From UMGS1663 sp963558185 (GTDB taxonomy: Bacteria; Bacillota; Clostridia; TANB77; CAG-508): a stretch of 23,940 nucleotides of DNA. The stretch is from the NCBI GenBank assembly GCA_963558185.1, contig CAUWFE010000023.1:1-23940 (forward strand), in the 5' to 3' direction. Numbering within the stretch: the first letter of the stretch is position 1; each line of letters begins with the position of its first letter. Positions 1-7,781 of the stretch are shown one piece after another. Made by a program: the position numbers and the translations under genes. The notes under the pieces were generated by a model. That model was not told where the DNA came from, ran no database searches, and saw only the letters and a program-made list of their open reading frames with translations.

Positions 1-183
1 AAAACTTAATGAAAGCACATAACCTAAGTAAAAAAGGAAAAGGCTATAGAAAAGAAATAATAATATTTAACCTAAAAAAGAAGAATATATAGAATGGTAT
101 AGATATACAAAATGCAATGAAACACTTAGAAAGAACATGGGAAACTATTACATATTAAAAATGTAACAAAATTCAAAAAATAT
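1..183. other. Left-edge stretch without a supported gene
   Basis: The window opens in a short plus-strand reading frame (3-92) that ends at TAG. The same frame stays open beyond it to a TAA at 150-152, so this could be the interrupted tail of a gene starting outside the window. The peptide is short, lysine- and isoleucine-rich, and I do not recognise it. Otherwise the stretch is A-rich sequence with no RNA gene or repeat that I can support. Confidence 0.25.
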
Positions 184-212
184 TTGACGAATTGCAAATT
201 ATGGTATATTAT
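184..212 (+). promoter_or_regulatory. Sigma-A-type promoter for the J-domain gene
   Basis: TTGACG at 184-189 is followed after 17 bases by TATTAT at 207-212. This near-consensus vegetative promoter lies about 57 bases upstream of the ATG at 269. Confidence 0.65.
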
Positions 213-268
213 ATTCAAAAATCAATACATAATAAACAAAGCTCATTTATGAAAATAGAAGGGAAATT

Positions 269-1051
269 ATGAAAAAATATTATGAAATATTAGAAGTAAA
301 TGAAAAAGCTTCTAAAGAAATTATAGAAAAAGCATATAAAGTATTAGCAAAAAAATATCATCCAGACTTGCAAGAAGAGCAAAACAAAGAAGCATCAAAA
401 AGAAAAATGCAAGAAATAAACGAAGCATATGAAATATTAAGTAATGATATAAAAAGAGCAGATTATGACAAAGAATTAGCAAAAGAACAAGAACTTGAAT
501 TACAACGAAAAATTAATCAGCAAACATCAGCAAATAAACAAGCATATAACCAAGCTTATACACATAATAACAATCAGGTATATAATCAAAATTATGGTCA
601 AAATAGTAAGCAAACATATACTCAAAACTATAATCAAACATACAACCAAAATTACGACCCAAATTTCATAAATGAAAATCTATATAACCAATATGTAAAA
701 CAACAAAAACAGCAAGAATATGAACAAAAAAGATATGAAAAACAAGTAAGAAAACAGCAGGAACAATATCAAAAACAAATAAACGAACAATATGAAAATG
801 CATATTACGATTATTTAAGAAGTTTAGGCTACAAAATAAAAGAAAAATGGACATGGAAAAAAACATTAAACTTAATAATAATAGTAGTAGCAATAATAAT
901 GATATTTGGACTTCTATGGGTTATTCCAGCTACACATGACTGGATGATGAGCATATATGAAGGAAATATAATAGTAAAAATATTTGTGGACTTAATAATA
1001 AGTTTTGTAAAAGCAATTGTAAACATATTTGAAAATCCACCACAAATATAA
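269..1051 (+). CDS. Membrane-anchored J-domain (DnaJ-like) protein with Q/N/Y-rich linker
   Basis: This 260-aa protein begins with a complete J domain (about residues 2-70) carrying the HPD tripeptide at 31-33, the motif that stimulates DnaK ATPase. Residues about 82-142 are a low-complexity Gln/Asn/Tyr tract with repeated YNQ/QNY units. Residues about 140-180 are charged, Gln-rich and probably coiled coil. A transmembrane helix follows at about 199-219, and a second hydrophobic or amphipathic stretch at 233-254. The Gly/Phe region, the CXXCXGXG zinc centre and the substrate-binding barrel of DnaJ are absent, so this is a type III J protein and not the general chaperone. The J domain should face the cytoplasm and recruit DnaK to the membrane; that is inference. 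The ATG at 269 follows the GAAGGG ribosome site at 258-263. It has its own promoter and no obvious operon partner. The client is unknown. Confidence 0.85.
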   Translation: MKKYYEILEVNEKASKEIIEKAYKVLAKKYHPDLQEEQNKEASKRKMQEINEAYEILSNDIKRADYDKELAKEQELELQRKINQQTSANKQAYNQAYTHNNNQVYNQNYGQNSKQTYTQNYNQTYNQNYDPNFINENLYNQYVKQQKQQEYEQKRYEKQVRKQQEQYQKQINEQYENAYYDYLRSLGYKIKEKWTWKKTLNLIIIVVAIIMIFGLLWVIPATHDWMMSIYEGNIIVKIFVDLIISFVKAIVNIFENPPQI

Positions 1052-1125
1052 ACAAGATTTCTTTTACATAAAAAATAATCAAAACATATAAACTACTTGC
1101 AGAATACAAAAGTATAAATTTTAGA

Positions 1126-1146
1126 TATATAGGTATACTCTATATA
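1126..1146. promoter_or_regulatory. Short A/T dyad upstream of the oxidoreductase gene
   Basis: TATATAG (1126-1132) and CTATATA (1140-1146) are perfect inverted repeats around a 7-base spacer. The dyad ends about 14 bases before the ribosome binding site of the next gene. It could be an operator or a small 5' hairpin. In DNA this A/T-rich such dyads arise easily by chance. Confidence 0.3.
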
Positions 1147-1172
1147 GATATTAAAAAGAAAGGAAGATGCAT

Positions 1173-2252
1173 ATGAAAAGACCAGTAAGAGTTGTACAAT
1201 ATGGTACAGGAAAAATGGCTGTTTACACAATGCGCTATGTTTATGAAAAAGGAGGCGAAATTGTAGGAGCTATTGATGTTAATCCAAAAGTTATTGGAGA
1301 AGACATAAGTAAAGTAATGGGAGGAGAACATAAAGGAGTAACAATTACAGATGCAAAAAATGCAGAAGAATTACTAAAAGAAGTAAAACCAGATATAGTA
1401 ATAGTAACTACAATGAGTTTATTCAAAGATATTGAAGAAGCATTTATGCTATGTGCAAAATTAGGAATTAACGCTATTTCTACTTGTGAGGAAGCATTTT
1501 TCCCATTTAATTCTAATCCAACATTAACTAATAAAATAGATGAATTAGCAAAAGAAAATGGATGTACAATAGTAGGTAGCGGATATCAAGATATATATTG
1601 GGGAGAATTAATCTCAGCTATTGCAGGTTCAACACATAAAATTACAAAAATAAAAGGAAGTTCATCATATAATGTAGAAGACTATGGAATTGCCTTAGCA
1701 CAAGCTCATGGTTCAGGACTTACATTAGAAGAATTTGACAAACAAATTGCTTCTGTAGATAGAATAAGTGATGAAGAAAGACAAAAATTAATCAATAGTG
1801 GAGAATATGCACCATCATACATGTGGAATGTAAATGGCTGGCTTTGCTCAAAATTAGGATTAACAGTAACTTCTCAAACTCAAAAATGCGTACCACAAAC
1901 ACATGATGGAGATATTGAATCTTCAACATTAGGAATGACTGTAAAATCAGGAGATGCAACAGGAATGAGTGCAGTAGTAACAACTACAACTAAAGAAGGA
2001 ATAACAATAGAATCACAATGTATAGGAAAAGTATATGCACCAGAAGATTTTGATAAAAACGAATGGACAATAGAAGGAGAGCCAAATACAACAATAGTAG
2101 TATCAAGACCAAATACAGTAGAATTAACTTGTGCAACAATAGTAAACAGAATACCAGATGTTATAAATGGAGCACCAGGATATGTTAGCACAGATAAATT
2201 AGCAGAACTAAAATATAGAGTAAAACCACTTAATGAATATGTAGAAGAATAA
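1173..2252 (+). CDS. Dihydrodipicolinate reductase-like / 2,4-diaminopentanoate dehydrogenase-like oxidoreductase
   Basis: This 359-aa protein has an N-terminal Rossmann fold: the RVVQYGTGKMA stretch is the dinucleotide-binding glycine loop, followed by VGAIDVNP at the end of the second strand. The fold resembles the DapB N-terminal domain. Length and layout (NAD(P)-binding half, then a long alpha/beta half) fit the family containing clostridial 2,4-diaminopentanoate dehydrogenase (ornithine fermentation), not true DapB, which is about 250 aa. No ornithine-degradation genes are adjacent, so the substrate is not established. Two in-frame ATGs exist, at 1167 and 1173. The AGGAAG ribosome site (1161-1166) directly abuts the first and sits at normal distance from the second, so I chose 1173 (MKRPVRV). 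The gene stands alone and ends in a terminator. Confidence 0.75.
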   Translation: MKRPVRVVQYGTGKMAVYTMRYVYEKGGEIVGAIDVNPKVIGEDISKVMGGEHKGVTITDAKNAEELLKEVKPDIVIVTTMSLFKDIEEAFMLCAKLGINAISTCEEAFFPFNSNPTLTNKIDELAKENGCTIVGSGYQDIYWGELISAIAGSTHKITKIKGSSSYNVEDYGIALAQAHGSGLTLEEFDKQIASVDRISDEERQKLINSGEYAPSYMWNVNGWLCSKLGLTVTSQTQKCVPQTHDGDIESSTLGMTVKSGDATGMSAVVTTTTKEGITIESQCIGKVYAPEDFDKNEWTIEGEPNTTIVVSRPNTVELTCATIVNRIPDVINGAPGYVSTDKLAELKYRVKPLNEYVEE

Positions 2253-2260
2253 TAAAAATA

Positions 2261-2322
2261 AAAAAATACCCTAAAGTGAATTATATGCAAAAAATAACAT
2301 ATAGTTCATAATAGGGTATTTT
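2261..2322 (+). terminator. Terminator after the oxidoreductase gene
   Basis: AAAATACCCTA and TAGGGTATTTT form the base of a long hairpin. A second inner stem pairs GAATTATATG with CATATAGTTC (one G-T wobble). A-rich sequence precedes it and a T-rich run follows, so it could work in both directions. Confidence 0.75.
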
Positions 2323-2339
2323 CTGTAAATTATTGTAAT

Positions 2340-2523
2340 GAATGCCTCGGGATATAAGCTTTTCATTACATTCCTTAGGTTTATTACAAAATTTAAGAAA
2401 TTCTAATTTATTTTATGGTACCCTTCCACTAAAGTGGACTCTTTCCATAAAATCTCAAAGAATTTCTAAAATTTCTCCATAAACATTCGTCATTTCATTC
2501 AAAGCTTATATCCCGAGGCATTC
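2340..2523. repeat. Foldback repeat, copy 1
   Basis: This 184-bp element ends in perfect 23-bp inverted arms (2340-2362 and 2501-2523, containing GCCTCGGGATATAAGC and its complement). Inside are nested pairings: 2389-2404 with 2459-2474 (one mismatch), TTTTATGG 2411-2418 with CCATAAAA 2445-2452, and TCCACT 2425-2430 with AGTGGA 2433-2438. The whole element can fold into one long interrupted hairpin. Its core is about 97% identical to copy 2 at 3369-3550 (I count five substitutions), but the outer arms differ. No transposase is present. The minus strand carries a 26-codon frame (2413-2493) that is broken here by TGA at 2455-2457. Confidence 0.95.
2413..2493 (-). pseudogene. Micro-ORF in repeat copy 1, interrupted at codon 13
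   Basis: On the minus strand, ATG at 2493-2491 begins MTNVYGEILEIL and then meets TGA (2457-2455). The frame continues through a second ATG to MERVHFSGRVP and TAA (2415-2413). In copy 2 the same codon is TGT, so the frame is open. No clear ribosome binding site precedes it. Whether it is translated at all is unknown. Confidence 0.3.
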
Positions 2524-2586
2524 TAACAAAAAAATAATAAAAAAATTATCCGGTAACCTTATGTAATAAATATTTTAATAAAATTA

Positions 2587-2615
2587 TTGAAAAATGTTAA
2601 TATTTTATATAAAAT
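2587..2615 (+). promoter_or_regulatory. Promoter for trmB
   Basis: TTGAAA (2587-2592), a 17-base spacer and TAAAAT (2610-2615) make a good sigma-A-type promoter, about 72 bases upstream of the trmB ATG. Confidence 0.65.
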
Positions 2616-2686
2616 ATGTATACAAAATATAAAAGAAAGAATATGTTAAAAAATTTTATAAACATATTGTAAGAGGAAGGAAAAAT

Positions 2687-3346
2687 ATGAGAATACGATT
2701 TAAACCATGGGCAAGACCTGAATTAGAAGCAAGCAAATTTTATATAGATAATCCACAAGATTACAAAGATAAGTGGAAAACTTTGTATGAAAAGCAGCAA
2801 CCATTTCATTTAGAACTAGGATGTGGAAAGGGTAGCTTTATAGCACAATTAGCCGTAAAAAATCCACAAATAAATTACTTAGCAATAGATATGGTTGATG
2901 CAATGTTAGGTCTAGCTAAACGAAATATAGAGGCTAAATATAAAGAAGCAAACCATGAAATAGATAATGTATATTTAACAAGGTTTGATATAGAAAGAAT
3001 TTTACTAATGTTAGGAAAACTAGATAATGTACAAAGAATATATATAAATTTTTGTAATCCATGGCCTAAAGGAAAACATAAAAAGAAAAGATTAACACAT
3101 AGAAGGCAATTAGAAAAATACAAAGAATTTTTAAGTGAAGATGGAGAAATATACTTTAAAACAGATGATGATGAATTATTTTCAGATAGTTTAATTTATT
3201 TTAAAGATATGGGCTTTGAAATTATAAAAAAGACCTATGATTTAGAAAGTGAAGAAAACTTTTGGGAAAATATCCAAACAGAGCATGAAAAAATGTTTAT
3301 AAGTCAAGGAATTAAAATAAAAGCAGTTATAGCAAAATTACAATAA
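2687..3346 (+). CDS. trmB: tRNA (guanine-N7)-methyltransferase TrmB
   Basis: TrmB methylates N7 of G46 in the variable loop of tRNA, using S-adenosylmethionine. The 219-aa length is normal for the family. The SAM-binding loop is LELGCGKGSF at residues 43-52. The family signature around residues 121-136 reads NFCNPWPKGKHKKKRL; Asn stands where many members have Asp in PDPWPK, and I recall this form from Clostridia. LTHRRQLEKY and the later FKTDDDELF segment complete the pattern. The ATG at 2687 follows GAGGAAGG at 2673-2680. The gene is monocistronic and sits between the two foldback repeats. Copy 2 begins 22 bases after its stop codon, so the repeat may also serve as its 3' end. Confidence 0.95.
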   Translation: MRIRFKPWARPELEASKFYIDNPQDYKDKWKTLYEKQQPFHLELGCGKGSFIAQLAVKNPQINYLAIDMVDAMLGLAKRNIEAKYKEANHEIDNVYLTRFDIERILLMLGKLDNVQRIYINFCNPWPKGKHKKKRLTHRRQLEKYKEFLSEDGEIYFKTDDDELFSDSLIYFKDMGFEIIKKTYDLESEENFWENIQTEHEKMFISQGIKIKAVIAKLQ

Positions 3347-3368
3347 TATTTTTAAATAGTTTTCAATA

Positions 3369-3550
3369 GAATGCTTTTAGTATAATCTTTTCATTACATT
3401 CCTTAGGTTTATTACGAAATTTAAGAAATTCTAATTTATTTTATGGCACCCTTCCACTAAAGTGAACTCTTTCCATAAAATCACAAAGAATTTCTAAAAT
3501 TTCTCCATAAACATTCGTCATTTTATTCAAAGATTATACTTAAAGCATTT
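3369..3550. repeat. Foldback repeat, copy 2
   Basis: This 182-bp element shares an almost identical core with copy 1. Its outer arms, 3369-3390 and 3529-3550, carry a different sequence (GCTTTTAGTATAATC against GATTATACTTAAAGC) that still pairs with a single mismatch. Within the core the five differences from copy 1 are A/G, T/C, G/A, T/A and C/T. Read as minus-strand RNA, the hairpin change converts a pair into a tolerated U-G wobble. The element sits between the trmB stop and the promoter of the P-type ATPase. Confidence 0.95.
3441..3521 (-). CDS. Candidate 26-aa micro-ORF inside repeat copy 2
   Basis: On the minus strand, ATG at 3521-3519 opens a 26-codon frame ending in TAA at 3443-3441. 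The peptide starts MTNVYG, has Cys at position 13 and ends HFSGRVP. Against copy 1 the frame shows three substitutions: TGT for TGA, GTT for GTC and GTG for GTA. The last two are silent. I see no convincing ribosome binding site, and I do not recognise the peptide. It may be a real small protein, a decayed fragment of a gene once carried by the element, or chance. Confidence 0.3.
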   Translation of the reverse strand: MTNVYGEILEILCDFMERVHFSGRVP

Positions 3551-3600
3551 TTTGCAATAACTAAAAAATTACTTTGTAACTTTCAAAACTGTAAGAATTA

Positions 3601-3629
3601 TTGAAAATATATGTTAACTATGTTAAAAT
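3601..3629 (+). promoter_or_regulatory. Strong extended -10 promoter of the ATPase/kdp operon
   Basis: TTGAAA (3601-3606), a 17-base spacer and TAAAAT (3624-3629), with TG at 3621-3622 giving an extended -10. Transcription would start near 3636, about 26 bases before the GTG start. No c-di-AMP (ydaO-type) riboswitch fits in this short leader. No terminator is visible before 11407, so this is the only clear promoter for the whole block. Confidence 0.7.
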
Positions 3630-3661
3630 ACCTATCATGAAAAATTGAAAGGAAAGATAAT

Positions 3662-6040
3662 GTGGAAAGAACAAGATATAATCCAGATATAGAAATAGGT
3701 CTTACAAATGAACAAGTAGAAAATCAAAAAAGAAATAATTTAATAAATAATAATCACGAAGTTCCAACAAAATCAATAAAACAGATTATTAAGGAAAATT
3801 TTATTACACTATTTAATATATTAAACTTAATTCTAGGCTTTTTAATATTTACAACAGGGTCATATAAAAATATGACATTTTTGTTAATCGCCATTATTAA
3901 CACAGCAATTAGTACAATACAAGAAATACATTCAAAAAGAGTTATAGATAAATTATCAATATTAGCACAATCAAAAGCAAAAGTAATTAGAGATAGTGTA
4001 AAGCAAGAAATATCAATTGAAGAAATTGTGTTAGATGATATTTTAGAATTTAATACAGGAGATCAAATAGTAACAGATAGTATTATAGCAGAAGGAGAAG
4101 TAGAAGTAGACGAATCTTTTATAACAGGAGAACCAAATGCTATTACAAAATCAAAAGGAGAAATGTTACTATCAGGGAGTTTTATTGTAAGTGGAAAGTG
4201 CATAGCAAGGGTAGAACATGTAGGAGAAGAAAACTATACAGCACAAATTTCTAAAGATGCAAAATATGTAAAAAAAGTAAAATCAGAAATAATGTACTCA
4301 TTAAATAAAATTATACGTATTTTATCAATTGCAATTATACCTATAGGAATTATATTATTTTGGAATCAGCTACAAGTACCAGATACAACAATAAAAGAAG
4401 CTATATTAAAATCAGTAGCAGCAATTATAGGAATGATTCCAGAAGGATTAGTTCTATTAACAAGTACAGTATTAGCAGTAAGTGTAATTAGATTATCAAG
4501 AAGAAAAGTGCTAGTACAAGAATTATATTGTATAGAAACTCTAGCAAGAGTAGATACACTATGCTTAGATAAAACAGGAACTTTAACAGAAGGCAAAATG
4601 GAAGTTAAAGATATTGTAGCGATAAATAAAACTAAACAAGAAGTTAGTGATATTTTAGCAAACATAGGTAAAGCTTCTACAGACAATAATCAAACTATAG
4701 AAGCAATTAGAGATTATTTCAAAGAACCTACAAAAAAGTTAAAAGCAAATACAAAAATACCATTTTCATCTAAAACAAAATGGTCAGGAATTACATTTGA
4801 AAATGAAGGCTCATATATTATGGGAGCACCAGAATTTATACTAAAAGAAAAATACACTGAATATCAAAAACAAATAGAAGAATATTCAAAAGATTATAGA
4901 GTAATGTGTATAGTACATACAGATGAAAAATTATGTAAAAATGAATTACCACAACAAATAGAAGTAATAGGTTTTATATTTATTACAGATAAAATAAGAA
5001 AAGAAGCTAAAAAAACACTGCAATATTTTAAAAAGCAGGGTGTAGATATTAAAATAATATCAGGAGATAATCCAATTACAGTATCTAAAATTGCAAGCTT
5101 AGTTGGAGTAGATAATTATGAAAAATATATAGATGTTTCAAAACTTTCAGAAGAAGAGTTAAAAGAAGCAGCAGTAAAATATACTATTTTTGGTAGAGTA
5201 ACACCAATTCAGAAAAAGATATTAATAAAATCTCTAAAAGAAAATGGAAGAACAGTAGCAATGACCGGTGATGGTGTTAATGATGTATTAGCACTTAAAG
5301 AATCTGACTGTAGTATAGTTATGGCAAATGGTAGTGATGCTGCAAAAAATGTAGCACAACTAGTATTATTAGATTCTAACTTTGATTCTATGCCAAAAGT
5401 AGTAGGAGAAGGAAGACGAACAATAAACAATATAGAACGTTCAGCATCTTTATTCTTAACCAAAACGATATATTCTAGTGTAATGGCAATAATGTTTATA
5501 TTATTGGGGCAAGAATATCCATTTATGCCAGTTCAATTAAGTTTAATTAGTGTATGCACAATAGGGTTCCCATCATTTGTGTTAGCACTAGAACCTAATA
5601 ATGAAAGAATAAAAGGAAATTTCTTACGAAATGTAATTAAAAGGTCAATTCCAACAGCTTTAACAGTAATTACAGGAATTTTTGTAATTTCAATGTTACA
5701 TACACATGGAATTATAAATAGTGAAATTTACCCAAGCTTGTGTGTTATAGCCACAGCATTTTCAGCAATATTACTATTAATTACAATGGCAAAATCAAGA
5801 AAAAGCGAACACAAAAAATTACCATTTTCTTGTTTTAGGGTATTAGTATGTATTGTTGTAATTGTAATATTTGTATTAGGTTCAACACTACTAAGCTGGT
5901 GGTTTAATATTGTACCATTACTAAGTATAAAAAAAGAAATTATATACATAATGTTGTTAAGTATAATAAATTTTGTAGCATTAAATGGAATACTAGCATT
6001 AATAACTAAAATAAGAAATAAAATGAGAAAAGAAAATTAA
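3662..6040 (+). CDS. CtpE-like cation-translocating P-type ATPase
   Basis: The 792-aa protein has all P-type ATPase landmarks: phosphorylated Asp303 in DKTGTLT, actuator TGE (here TGEP, not TGES), the KIISGDNP region of the phosphorylation domain, and hinge TGDGVND at 535-541. Membrane helix 4 contains IPEGL (259-263), the ion-binding form of P2-type and CtpE-type pumps. Six hydrophobic helices follow the catalytic domain. There is no N-terminal heavy-metal domain. Length and the GMIPEGLVLLTS region match the CtpE-like family, for which calcium uptake has been reported in mycobacteria; the ion here is not certain. GTG at 3662 is the start, five bases after AAAGGAAAG (3648-3656). It lies 57 bases upstream of kdpA with no terminator, so it is probably co-transcribed with kdp. 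Confidence 0.85.
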   Translation: MERTRYNPDIEIGLTNEQVENQKRNNLINNNHEVPTKSIKQIIKENFITLFNILNLILGFLIFTTGSYKNMTFLLIAIINTAISTIQEIHSKRVIDKLSILAQSKAKVIRDSVKQEISIEEIVLDDILEFNTGDQIVTDSIIAEGEVEVDESFITGEPNAITKSKGEMLLSGSFIVSGKCIARVEHVGEENYTAQISKDAKYVKKVKSEIMYSLNKIIRILSIAIIPIGIILFWNQLQVPDTTIKEAILKSVAAIIGMIPEGLVLLTSTVLAVSVIRLSRRKVLVQELYCIETLARVDTLCLDKTGTLTEGKMEVKDIVAINKTKQEVSDILANIGKASTDNNQTIEAIRDYFKEPTKKLKANTKIPFSSKTKWSGITFENEGSYIMGAPEFILKEKYTEYQKQIEEYSKDYRVMCIVHTDEKLCKNELPQQIEVIGFIFITDKIRKEAKKTLQYFKKQGVDIKIISGDNPITVSKIASLVGVDNYEKYIDVSKLSEEELKEAAVKYTIFGRVTPIQKKILIKSLKENGRTVAMTGDGVNDVLALKESDCSIVMANGSDAAKNVAQLVLLDSNFDSMPKVVGEGRRTINNIERSASLFLTKTIYSSVMAIMFILLGQEYPFMPVQLSLISVCTIGFPSFVLALEPNNERIKGNFLRNVIKRSIPTALTVITGIFVISMLHTHGIINSEIYPSLCVIATAFSAILLLITMAKSRKSEHKKLPFSCFRVLVCIVVIVIFVLGSTLLSWWFNIVPLLSIKKEIIYIMLLSIINFVALNGILALITKIRNKMRKEN

Positions 6041-6097
6041 TATAAAATGAATAAAGTCTATGTAAAAGGAAATAATAACCATAAATAAGGAGAAATT

Positions 6098-7706
6098 ATG
6101 GAAAGTATTTTAAGCATAGGCTTTTATTTTTTGTGTGCAATAATAATAAGTATATTAATTAGTAAATATTTGTATATGGTATATGAAGGAAAAATAGGAA
6201 ATAAATTAGAAAATAAAATTTTAAACTTTTTTCATATAAAAAATGAAGAAATGACAGCAAAAAACTATATAATTTCAATAATAATATTTTCAATTGTATC
6301 AATATTAATATTATTATTTATTTTTATGTTTCAACAATATCTTCCATTTAATAAAGAAAATAAACAAGGGCTAAACTTTACAACGGCACTACATAGTGCA
6401 GTAAGTTTTGTAACAAACACAAATATGCAACATTATCAAGGCTCAGAAGATTTATCAATAGGAAGCCAAATGCTAGGAGTTACTGTACAAAACTTTGCAT
6501 CAGCAGGAGTTGGAATAAGTGTATTATTTGCATTATTAAGAGGAATAACAAACAAACAAAAAGATACAATAGGTAATTTTTGGCATGATATTTTTAGGAA
6601 TATATTATATGTATTAATACCATTATCAACTATAGTATCAATTAGTTTAGTTAGTGTAGGTGTAGTACAAACAATGCAAGAAAAGAAAGAAATAGTAACA
6701 TTAGAAGAGGCAATCCAGCAAATTAATTTAGGGCCAATTGCAAGCCAAGTTGCTATAAAACAATTAGGCGGAAATGGAGGCGGATATGATAAAACTAATT
6801 CGGCAAGTCCACTAGAAAATCCTAATAAGATATCTAATGCAATAGAGATGATTTCAATTATAATTTTACCAATATCACTTATCCTGCTATTAGGAAGGGT
6901 AATAAAAGAAAAAAAGCAGGGATATAGCTTATTAATATCAATGTCAATTTTGTTATTATTAGGAATTTTAGGAATGAGCTTTTTTAATGGAAACTCAATG
7001 GAAGGAAAAGAAATTAGATTTCGGAATAACAAATTCTAGTATATGGTCAAACTTAAGTACAGCAACATCAAATGGTTCAATGAATGCTTCTATAGAATCT
7101 TTTAAGCCATTACAAATAGCAATAATGATGCTTAATATGGGAATGGGAGAAGTAATATTAGGTGGGGTAGGAACAGGAACTATTACATTAATTGCATTTA
7201 TGATATTAACAACCTTTATAGCAGGCTTAATGATAGGAAAAGCACCAGAATTTTTAGGTAAAAAAATCGAAAATTATGATATAAAAATGGTATTAATTAT
7301 ATTACTTACAACACCTTTTTGTGTATTAGTAACTTCAGCAATATCAATGCTATATCCAGAAACAATAAACTTAATAGATAACTCAGCACATGGCTTCACA
7401 CAATTAATGTATACATTTATTTCAACAGGAGCAAATAATGGAAGTAGTATGACTGGCTTTATAGCAAATACAACATTATTAAATATTACATTAATAATAT
7501 GTATGTTAGCTACAAGATTTATTCCAATGTATGGTGCATTAAAACTTTCAGAAAATCTATCTAAAAAGAAAATAGTATTTAATTCTAACACTAGTTTAAA
7601 AATGTATAAACCTGTATTTCAAATAATGCTAATAATTATGATAATAATAATAGGAGCATTAACTTTTCTACCAGTTATCTTTTTAGGACCATTAGCTCAT
7701 TTATAA
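6098..7706 (+). CDS. kdpA: KdpA, potassium-translocating subunit, split by a +1 frameshift
   Basis: KdpA is the channel-like K+-binding subunit of the KdpFABC ATPase. As written, the gene is two frames: 6098-7039 (N-terminal 313 aa) and 6987-7706 (C-terminal part). Skipping the C at 7022 joins Phe308 (TTT) to GGA and restores the family sequence ...GKEIRF-GITNSS..., giving 535 aa, close to the usual ~557. Filter segments are present on both sides of the break: AVSFVTNTNMQHY, GGNGGGYDKTNSASPLENP, ATSNGSMN and GFTQLMYTFISTGANNGS. The first frame ends at TAG 7037-7039. The break may be a mutation, an assembly error or ribosomal +1 slippage. Ribosome site AAGGAG is at 6086-6091. I found no KdpF-like small membrane ORF upstream. 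Confidence 0.9.
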
Positions 7707-7781
7707 TAAAAATGGAGTTTATTAATATAAAAAGCAAAATCTTGATTAGCAAATTCTACAAAATAAAGAAAGGGATGTTAA

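Noticed and set aside
535..700. CRISPR-like or tandem DNA repeat
   Set aside because: The repetition is imperfect codon-level repetition of Gln/Asn/Tyr within the J-domain gene, without conserved direct repeats and spacers.
3555..3661. c-di-AMP riboswitch before the ATPase/kdp operon
   Set aside because: The transcript leader is about 26 nt and no conserved riboswitch core is visible.
6047..6088. Possible kdpF
   Set aside because: The only small ORF upstream of kdpA (13 codons) is polar, whereas KdpF is a hydrophobic ~29-aa peptide.
6436..7032. Minus-strand ORF of 198 codons inside kdpA
   Set aside because: It is an antisense shadow of kdpA.
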